Positions 55,601-64,000 of a stretch of DNA of 64,000 bases are shown in pieces. Under the pieces are notes generated by a model. That model searched no databases and was not told where the DNA came from. It saw only the letters and a list, made by a program, of their open reading frames with translations. Where the stretch lies: NCBI GenBank assembly GCA_016703765.1, contig JADJBL010000008.1, forward strand, positions 108,609 through 172,608. The letters are read 5' to 3'. The translations under genes and the position numbers were made by a program. The first letter of the stretch is position 1; every line of letters starts with the position of its first letter. The DNA comes from Saprospirales bacterium (GTDB taxonomy: Bacteria > Bacteroidota > Bacteroidia > Chitinophagales > Saprospiraceae).

Positions 55601-58600
55601 GCCTTCGGCAATGGCTTGGATTTGTCCGACCAAAGCGGGCAGGTACACATTGCCAATTATCCCGTAAAAGGCTTCTATTTGCCCGACGCCCTGGCCAACT
55701 ATTCGGCCGGTGGCACGACCTATCTGGTTTCTGCCAATGAAGGCGACGAAAAGAATACGCTGCTTTAAACGAGCGCTCGGCGGTGAGCGCGATCACCCTC
55801 GACCCGACGGCTTTCCCGAACGCGCAGGTGTTGCAGGAGAACCACAACATGGGGCGCTTCCGCATCTCCAACCTCCAGGGCGATACCGATAACGACGGCG
55901 ATTTCGACGAATTATATTCCGTTGGAGCTCGCTCCTTTTCCATCTGGAATGCGCAAACCGGCGCCCTTGTCTACGACAGCGGCGACGATTTTGAAAAGAT
56001 CACAGCAGAAAACCCATACACCGCGCCCATTTTCAATGCGGATAACGAGGGCAATGGCTTCAAAGGCCGCAGCCGGGCAAAGGGACCCGAGCCCGAAGGC
56101 GTCGCCCTGGCTCAGGTCAAAGGCCGGACCTATGCATTTGTTACGCTGGAAAGAATCGGCGGCGTGATGGTTTACGATATAACCGACCCGAACAATGTCG
56201 TATTCACCGACTACAAAAACTCGCGCAGCAATACGAGTTACGATGGCGACAACGGGCCCGAGGGGGTAATTTTCATACCGGCCTCCGACAGTCCGGATGG
56301 AAATGCCTATGTGGTCACGGCCAACGAACTTAGCGGGACAGTAGCCATATTTTTGGTCAACACCGCTCCTGTTGTCACCTTCCTCGACGATGTCATCCGC
56401 TACGAAGAAGGCGAGGGGGATGTGGAGATTCGGGTCGCTGTCGAAAAGGCTGGCCCTGCCGGAACAGCAACCCTTCAGGTTTTGGATGCCTCCACAGCGG
56501 TAGCGGGTGAAAACTACGTCCTGGCAACCACTACGATCGATATCCCCGCATATACCCTGGACACTTTCAGCGTGACCCTGAACTTGCCCGAAAACGGAAA
56601 CTACAGCGGCGGACGTTACCTGGTCCTGGGTTTCGAAAACAATGAAGAGGTGATTGGCGGCGATATCCACGAACAGGTCATAATGATCGGCGACAACGAC
56701 ATCGAAGCCCCTGCTGCCCAAAGCGATCCGTTTATCCAACTGCGGCATCTGGGAAGTTACCCCGGCAATCCCGCCGGAGGTTCGGCGGAGATTTCGGCTT
56801 ATGATGCAGGCTCCAAGCGTTTGTTTGTTACGAATATTACCCAAAACACGCTGGACATCCTGGATTTCAGCAACCCGGTAGCTGCCGTTCACTTGTCGAG
56901 CGTCGACATGACCCCTTATGGCGGCGGCATCAATTCGGTGGATGTTCATGACGGGATCGTGGCTGCCGCAGTTCAGGGACAGACCACAGGAGATGAAGGC
57001 GAGGTAGTGTTCTTCGACGTGAACGGCGTCTTTATCAATAGCGTAACCGTTGGCCACTTGCCGGATATGGTGGTCTTTAACCACGCCGGTACCCAGGCTA
57101 TCACGGCCAATGAAGGAGAGCCTTCCAGCGATTACCTGATCGACCCGAAAGGCACGATCAGCGTGATCGACTTGCTACCCGGCGTCGCGGCCATCAACGA
57201 CAGCGACGTCGCCACCCTGACCTTTGATAGCTTTGAATCCCAGCTAAACGACCTGCTCGCCGCCGGCGTGCGCATTTTCGGCCCAAACGCAAGCGTGGCT
57301 GCTGATCTCGAACCGGAATACGTCTGCGTAAGCGACGACGACCTCACGGCCCTGGTGACCCTTCAGGAAAACAATGCCATTGCAGTGGTGGACCTGGTGA
57401 CGCTCCAGATTACCGAGATCCGCGCCCTGGGCGGGAAGGATCACAGCCTAACGAGCAACCTCCTGGATGCCTCGGATAAAGGCGGAGAGATCTTCTTTGC
57501 CTCCTGGCCCATAAAAGGCCTCTACATGCCGGACGCCATTGAATGCTTTGAAGTCGGAGGCGTCGTTTACGGCATCTCGGCCAACGAGGGCGATGCCAGG
57601 GAGTACGATAACTTAGTGGAAGCCCAGCGTTTGAAAGACGTCGACCTGGATCCCACGGTTTCCCCGATGCCCGTTTTCTCCAAAAGAAGAACTCCTGGGC
57701 CGCCTGAATATCACCACGGCTTCCGGCGACACCGACGGCGACGGCGACTACGACGAGATTTACTCCTTCGGGGGTCGCTCCATCACCATTTGGGATATGA
57801 CTTCCGGAACCCCCGTCTGGGACAGCGGCAGCGATTTCGAAGTTATAACCGCGAACGACCCGGAATGGGGCGGCATCTTCAACGCCAGCAACGGCACTTC
57901 TGCCGTTTTCAAAAACCGGAGCGACGACAAGGGGCCAGAACCCGAGTCGGTCATCGTGGTGGAGATCGAAGGCCGTCAATTTGCCTTCTCCGGGCTCGAA
58001 AGGATTGGCGGGATCATGGTTTACGAGGTGAGCAATCCTGCCCAGCCCGAATTTATTCAATACATCAACACCCGGGACCTGGGCGACCTCGGTCCTGAGG
58101 GCTTGATCTTCATCCCTAAAGATGAGAGCCCCAACGGCAGGAACCTGCTCGTGTTGTCCAACGAGATCAGCGGAACCCTCAGCACATTCCAGATCGACCT
58201 CGACCGCACCAACAACGGCGAGCTGACGCTCGAAACTTTCGACAATACGCCCTTTATTCCGATCGTGGACTATCAAGGCCAGACGATCTTTGAAGGAGGT
58301 ATTTCCGGATTGTACTACATCCCTGGTACGGATAAGGAGTTTTATGCCGTCGGCGACCGCGGTCCCAATGCGGCTGCGACTAACCACCCGAATGCGACGG
58401 GAACCACGCTGCTTTTCCCCGAACCGGACTACGCGCCGAAAGTGACCCGCTTCAAAGCGGAGAGCGGAAGCTGGAATATTCAGAGCGTAGAACCGCTCCT
58501 GCGTCCGGGAGGCGCTACTGCCTCCGGCCTGCCCCTTCCAGCAGGCGCTGGATCTACCGGTGAGATCGCCTGGGCTGACACCATCCCCACCGTTTTGACC

Positions 58601-60101
58601 CCCGATATTTGGGGTATCGACAGCGAAGGGATCGTGGAAGATAACGAAGGCAATTTCTGGTTCTGCGACGAATACGGCGCCTCGATCTGGAAAGTGAATA
58701 AAACAACGCTGGAAGTTCTTAAACGATATACCCCATTCCCCACCGAAGCAGAAGATGTGGCCTTGCCCGCAGCAATAGGTAAACGCCGTCCGAACAGGGG
58801 TTTTGAAGGGGGTAGCTTATACGCCCAACGGTAAGATCTACGCCATCATCCAGAGCCCCGCCGACAACCCGACCGTAGCCGTCGGCAATACGGGCCGCCT
58901 GGTGCGCATGGTGGAAATCGACCCTCAAACCGATGAGGTGCGCCAGTTTGTTTACGAAATGAACCCGGAAACCGGCCAGATCCGTACCCGCGACTGGAAG
59001 GTGGGCGATCTCGTGGCAGTCAACAACAACGAATTTCTGCTCGTAGAACACGCCGAGCGCAACGGCTGGAACGTGAAGAACATCTACAAAATCGACATTT
59101 CGGGCGCAACGGCCTTGACCACCGAGGACTTCGGCGGGCAGACGCTGGAGCAAGTGGGCAACGCCTCCGGTTTGGCCGCTTTCGGTGTGAATGTCGTGCA
59201 GAAAGAATTTGTGTTCGACCTCTTAGAGGCCGGATGGGATCTGAGCCACGACAAACCCGAAGGCCTCACGATCATCAATGACAGCACGATTGCTGTGGTC
59301 AACGACAACGATTTCGGCATCGACAGCCCGGCTGGAGACGGTTCGGTCACCTTTACCGGCAAGACTACGCGGCTTTATATATTCGGTTTGTCCAACCCGC
59401 TCGGCTACGAATTCCCGCTTTGCAGCTATACGATTCCCGTAAGCACCCAGGAAACCTGCGAAGGCCAGGCTGTCGTACTGGATGCAGGTCCGGGCTATGC
59501 AGCCTATTTATGGAGCGACGGGTCCACAAGCCAGACGCTTGAGACGACGGATGCCGGTATTTATTCGGTTATAGTGACCGACGAAGCCGGCTGCAAGGCC
59601 AGCGACGAAACCGAGCTCATCGTGTGGCCGCTGCCCACCGTAAACCTGGGCAATGATACCCTCATCAGCACACTGGAAACCCTGGTGCTCGATGCCGGCG
59701 CAGGTTTCGACACCTACCTCTGGAGCGATGGTTCCGACGGCCAGACCCTGGAGGTGCTGGAAACCGGCGCCTATTCCGTGACGGTAACCGACGCCAACGG
59801 TTGCATCGGTACGGACGAGGTGATAGTAACCGTCATCAACTCCGTTAAAGACCTGGCGGTAGGCGGACAACTGAATCTATTCCCGAACCCGAGTTCCGGT
59901 CTGGTGAACCTCACCTTTAAAGAGTTCATCCCGGGTAATTACACCCTGGTCCTGATGGACATCACCGGAAGGCCGCTTCTTAACAGGGAAATAAACATTC
60001 AAAGCGAAATGGAAACGCAGCCTGTCGACCTGAGCAGTTTTCCGAAAGGGAGTTACGTGCTGAGGATCGGTTCCGGGCAAGGGACCTGGATTAAAAGCTA
60101 A
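52649..60101 (+). CDS. Giant multidomain T9SS protein (choice-of-anchor I modules, phytase/esterase-like domain), frameshifted
   Basis: Six or so frameshifts split one gene: pieces lie at 52649-53250, 53250-55190, 55190-55765, 55770-57670, 57700-58810 and 58810-60101. Most breaks are one base in a homopolymer (AAAA to AAAAA near 55188; GGGGG to GGGG near 58807). The rebuilt protein is about 2480 residues. In order: signal peptide and a jelly-roll-like domain; an SbsA Ig-like domain (PPTLSFQPANGSVDLSVG); a lamin-tail-like domain; Calx-beta-like repeats; a first choice-of-anchor I module (DMIVFSPDGNLVLTANEGQP to GPEGVIFIPASDSPDGNA); another Calx-beta; a second such module (from about 56740); a phytase/esterase-like domain (GGISGLYYIPGTDKEFYAVGD); Ig-like repeats; T9SS type A tail (LFPNPSSGLVNLTF). 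Confidence 0.85.
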
Positions 60102-60139
60102 TTCTGGATTAAATAACCCCAAAACCAAATCCTTTATGC

Positions 60140-60178
60140 ACAGGGTAGAGTGGCGTTGGCCGCTTTACCCTGTTTTTG
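60140..60178 (+). terminator. Intrinsic terminator after the giant T9SS gene
   Basis: ACAGGGTA and TACCCTGT form an 8-base stem, continued by a near-paired AGTGGC/GCCGCT, and are followed directly by TTTTTG. It lies about 40 bases beyond the stop at 60101. Confidence 0.7.
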
Positions 60179-60250
60179 TTAACTACAACTTAATCTGACG
60201 GAAAACCGGGCTTAACCTTACCAGGGTACCTTCGGCGAAAATCTCCCGTT

Positions 60251-61199
60251 ATGAAGAAACTTCTACTTATTACTTTCTCTCCTGCTTTTCTCCCTGTTCG
60301 CCACGGCCCAAAGCGTCGACTCCGTAAGGATTCAGATGACCGGCCTCGATGGCAGCGTGGAGGTATCTACCGATGATGCAGAACAGATCAACAATGAGAT
60401 CGACAAACTCTATGACGACGACCTGGACATGGGTTGGGAAGGCGACGAATTTAACGTCGTTTCCACCGGCTTGCGCTTCCAGGGAGTCGGGGTGCCCCAC
60501 GGCGCTGTCGTCGACTCTGCTTTCATCGACCTCTGGGCGCATGAGGACGAAGGCGATCCCGCTCTGGTGACCATCTACGGCGAGGCTTCCGACAATGCCG
60601 CGACCTACAACGAAACCGACCTGATCTCAGACCGGCCAAAGACAACCGCCTTCTTTTTCTGGGAAATTACGGAAGAATGGGCGATTTGGTCCCAATACCG
60701 TACTCCCGACCTGAACGAGATCGTGCAGGAAATCGTGGATCGGGCCGGCTGGCAGGCAGGCAATTCGATGGCGTTTTTCCTTACGGGACAGGACCAGGGC
60801 GCCAGCAGCGATGACAATGCCCGGGACTTTGAATCGTTTGAGAACATCGCAGACCCGGACGACGGGGGCGACGGCCTGAACCATCCCGACAGAATTCCGA
60901 GGCTCGTCATTTATTACACCTTTGAAAGCGGAACCAAGGACCTGCAAGCTGTCGAAGCCCTGAAGGTGGCGCCGAACCCCATTTCCGGCCAATCGTTTAG
61001 CCTCTACCTCGATTCTTTCGTAGGCGAAGACCTGGTTTTGAGCCTTTCAGACCTCAACGGAAAAGCTGTTCAGACCTGGCAAAAGGCGAACCTGAACGAA
61101 GCCGTTCTGACCCTCGATTTTAAGGCGGCGCCGGGTCTATATATCCTGAAAGTGATCTCGAAAAGCAAAGCCGCAAGCGCTAAAATAGTTGTACAGTAG
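60251..61199 (+). CDS. T9SS type A sorting-domain protein, N-terminus frameshifted
   Basis: ATG at 60251 gives MKKLLLITFS, but the signal peptide is then lost; the rest, LLFSLFATAQSVDSVRIQMTG, reads in the next frame. Restoring two bases in the CT-repeat near 60285 joins them. The 316-residue protein has a beta-sandwich of the kind in DNRLRE-type modules (GVPHGAVVDSAFIDLWAHED, and NSMAFFLTGQDQG). The C-terminus is T9SS type A (VAPNPISGQSFSLYL, then GLYILKVISKSK). No catalytic residues are visible. It lies between the giant T9SS gene and the TonB receptor, all on the plus strand. Confidence 0.82.
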
Positions 61200-61265
61200 A
61201 TCTTCGAAAAACCAATCATAAGGCCAATTGCTTTGCTTAAAGCGATTGGCTTTTACTTTTTTACG

Positions 61266-64000
61266 ATGAAAGCAGCCAACACTTTTCGCCGGTACCTCGT
61301 CATACCCTCGATCTTGGTAGGTCTATTTTCTGCGGGGCTCCTTCAGGCTCAGGGCCCTTATTCCATAAAAGGAAGGATCCTCGATGCGGCGACAAAAGAA
61401 ACCCTTCCCGGTGCAAATCTCCAAATCCTGGGAACTTCCATCGCTGCGAACTCCGATGAGAATGGGGCTTTTGTTCTGGAGCGCATTGCCAGCCCCAAAG
61501 GCTTTTTGGTGGCGTCTTACATCGGGTATAAAAGCGATACCCTGGTTTTCGAATTTTCCAACCGAAACGCGATCGAGAAGACCATCCAGCTTAAGGCATC
61601 TGCGGTTCTCATGGATCAGATCGAGGTTACGGGAAAATTGCAGGGACAGATGAAGGCCACACATGACCAATTAACCGCAACGAGTATAAAAAATATCGTG
61701 GCTGCGGAGCAGATGCTCAAGTTCCCCGACCTGAACGCAGCGGAAGCCATAGCCCGAATCCCGGGCATCACGCTGCAACGCGATCAGGGCGAAGGGCGTT
61801 TTATCCAGTTGCGCGGTACGCCGCCCGAGTTGTCCAACTTCAGCGTCAATGGCGAGCAAATACCCTCCCCGGAAGGCAATGTGCGCTACGTCGGGCTGGA
61901 TGTAGTGCCGCTGGACCAGGTGGCTTCGATCGAAATATCCAAGGCGCTTACGCCCGACCAGGACGGCGATGCCATCGGCGGGTCCATCAACCTTATCACC
62001 AGGATGGCGCAGGATACCATTCCCGAAATACACGCGGCTTTGGCCGGAGGGTACAACCACCTGAGCGAAAAACCCCAGTACAATACCCAATTCGCCTTTG
62101 GGCAACGGATCAAAAAATTCGGGTTTTACGCCAACGGATCCTTTCTGGAAGACAACCGGGCTTCGCACAGCATGGAATTCAACTTCAACGAATCCCGTTT
62201 CGGAGGCGACACGACTTTTCGCATTCATTACGACATCGTGCAGCTCCGACACTATGAGATCACCCGAAAGCGGACGGGGCTGAGCGGTACCTGGGATTAC
62301 CAGCCCAATCGCAATCACCTGTTCTCCCTGAATTTGTTGTATAACCGTTTTTCCGATCAGGAACTCAGGCGACGCGTCCGCTACAACATCGGTGGTGGGT
62401 TCCTGCTTAGCGAAACCTCCTCCCGCGAAGCGGAGATCGAACGCGATCTGCGGGACAGGGAAAAAATACAGACCATTTCCAGCGCCAACCTCGGCGGAAG
62501 GCATAGATTGGGACCCTGGTCCCTCGATTACACCCTGAGCCTTTCCACGGCTAGAGAGGAGATCCCCGATCCATGGACATCAACTTCAACAACGACCTGG
62601 TCAGCCTGGGGCTCGATCTTTCAGAACCTAACTGGCCGGTCGTAACCTTCCCCGCCACAGGATTCCTCTACGGTGATCAACTACGCCGACTATGAGTTCA
62701 GCGAAATGTTCTTTCAGCAATCGGTGACCAATGACCGGAACCTCAGCTTCAAAACCAATTTGGAACGGGCATATCAGGTCGGAAATGCCCAGGGCAGCAT
62801 CAAGATCGGCGGAAAGGCGAGACTTAAAAATAAGGAGCGCGACAACGAGGGGAAGGTCTTTCACAAATACTACCAGGTTTTTGCGGTAAACAGTCCATTC
62901 GACAGCTTGCGGAAGATCTATAACACCATCGGACCCGAGTTTAGCCTGGCTACCGTGTATGCCGGTTTTGACCAATTGGATCTGCTCAACAGGGGCTACC
63001 ATCTCGGCGCGACTCCCGATCCGGCCAAAAGCAGGAGTTTGCCAATTTTACTTCCAGAATTTCAAACTCGAAGAAAGCGATACCAAGGAAGAATCGCTGG
63101 CGGAAGACTTTCTGGCGGATGAAAATATCTACGCAGTCTATGCCATGGCGACCCATTACTGGGGCAAATCCATGCTGTTGGCCGGCCTTCGCTACGAACG
63201 AACCGATATCAGCTACCAAGGCTATGATCTGAAGTTTAAAGAATTTTCGGACGCCTTTGAAGGGGTGGATACTTTAAAAAGCAAACGGAGCTATCAATTT
63301 TTGCTGCCGCAAATTCACTACAAATACAGCCCAGACAACCGGACCAACCTGCGGGCTGCGCTGACCTGGACCTACTCCCGGCCCAATTTCGAAGACATTT
63401 GCCTTACCGCCAATCCGAGCTCGACAGCCCGGGAGATTACCCTGGGCAACCCGGAGCTGCGTTTTGCAAAATCGATCAATTTCGACCTGCTAGCTGAAAA
63501 GTATCTGGATCGGGGCGGCCTGATTTCGGGAGGGCTGTTTTACAAGAACATCGAGGATTTTATCTACTATTTCGAGCAAAGGACGTTTGTGGAAAATATC
63601 AGCAGGCCGGGTTGGTATTTCGTCACCACCGCCCAAAACGGCCTAAGGGCAAGCGTGTATGGCGCAGAGATCAGCTGGAACCAGCAGTTTTTCAAATTGC
63701 CGGGCGCTTTGCGACACTTCGGAATCTACTTCAACTACACTTTTACTTATTCCTCTGCTACGATCGACAACCGGAACAACCAGGAGGAGGAGATATCCCT
63801 GCCGGGCCAGTCGCCTCATGCGCTGAATCTGGCCCTCTTTTTCGATTCGAAAAAGCTGTACGCCAAACTGGCGGCCAATTTCAACGACGCCTTTCTGGAC
63901 GAGTTGGGAATCAAAAAGTCCTGGGATGTATATTACGACCGCAACCTGCACCTGGATTTCAATATGAATTACAAACTGAGCCGCCAGGTTCAATTTTACC
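61266..64000 (+). CDS. TonB-dependent receptor with carboxypeptidase-regulatory-like domain, frameshifted and cut at window end
   Basis: The ATG at 61266 (MKAANTFRRYLVIPSILVG) starts a signal peptide. A CarboxypepD_reg-like domain follows (YSIKGRILDAATKETLPGANLQILGTS). Then comes the plug: FPDLNAAEAIARIPGITLQRD, RGTPPELSNFSVNGEQIPSP and DAIGGSINLITR. The barrel continues but breaks near 62570 (one C missing in CCC) and near 62660, 63030 and 63045. From 63120 the frame is open to the window end (DENIYAVYAMATHYWGKSML, RNLHLDFNMNYKLSRQVQFY). It should import a ligand with energy from TonB. The ligand is unknown. The gene follows T9SS cargo, which may process the substrate. Confidence 0.9.

Noticed and set aside
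55912..57084. 390-codon minus-strand open frame inside the giant T9SS gene
   Set aside because: It has no signal, domain or start context. The plus-strand reading has recognisable choice-of-anchor motifs.

Overview
The window is chromosomal DNA of a Bacteroidota bacterium, most likely a Saprospiraceae-like (Saprospiria) marine or sludge organism. The clues are many secreted proteins with type IX secretion (T9SS) C-terminal sorting domains, a gliding-motility-type C-terminal domain, DUF4175, a carboxypeptidase-regulatory-like TonB-dependent receptor, Bacteroidota-style DksA-like and lspA genes, and a mevalonate-pathway decarboxylase. GC is moderate by eye (about 50-55%). No rRNA, tRNA, insertion sequence, prophage or CRISPR array was seen. 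The lineage is inferred from gene content only.

Layout. 0-2.3 kb: two T9SS cargo genes, the second broken. 2.3-8.4 kb: an SRAP protein, heme A synthase flanked by two AT-rich regions rich in DnaA-box-like words, a hydrolase, and a ComEC / ComEA-like pair. 8.5-24 kb: M1 peptidase, DUF4175 protein, RsbW-like kinase and YbeY, homoserine kinase and diphosphomevalonate decarboxylase separated by a perfect parS-like palindrome, AlkA-type glycosylase, thymidine kinase, phosphofructokinase, rhomboid protease, then a frameshifted S8 protease with a SPOR-like tail below an ECF sigma gene. 24-44.5 kb: mostly housekeeping (universal stress protein, symporter, upp, lipA, alkaline phosphatase, dprA, prfA, tsaB, lspA, pdxA, rsmA, YqeY, serine hydrolase), interrupted at 35.1 kb by a chain of interlocking perfect inverted repeats. 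44.7-64 kb: a surface and secretion island: a 1589-residue adhesin-like protein with sixteen 41-residue repeats, two T9SS proteins (one with four CHRD domains), a giant roughly 2480-residue multidomain T9SS protein, a smaller T9SS protein and a TonB-dependent receptor cut by the window end.

A striking technical feature is that about ten loci are split by frameshifts, while more than forty other genes are intact. Most breaks are repaired by changing one homopolymer by one base, which points to consensus indel errors (as in a long-read assembly) more than to decay. Affected genes are given here as one feature spanning all fragments.

Functional themes: natural transformation (ComEA-like, ComEC, DprA), origin-proximal chromosome biology (parS-like site, DnaA-box clusters), peptidoglycan processing (glucosaminidase-like protein without its usual Glu beside a PGRP amidase), and an outer-surface island that may couple secreted phytase/esterase-like modules to a TonB receptor. 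The last link is inference.
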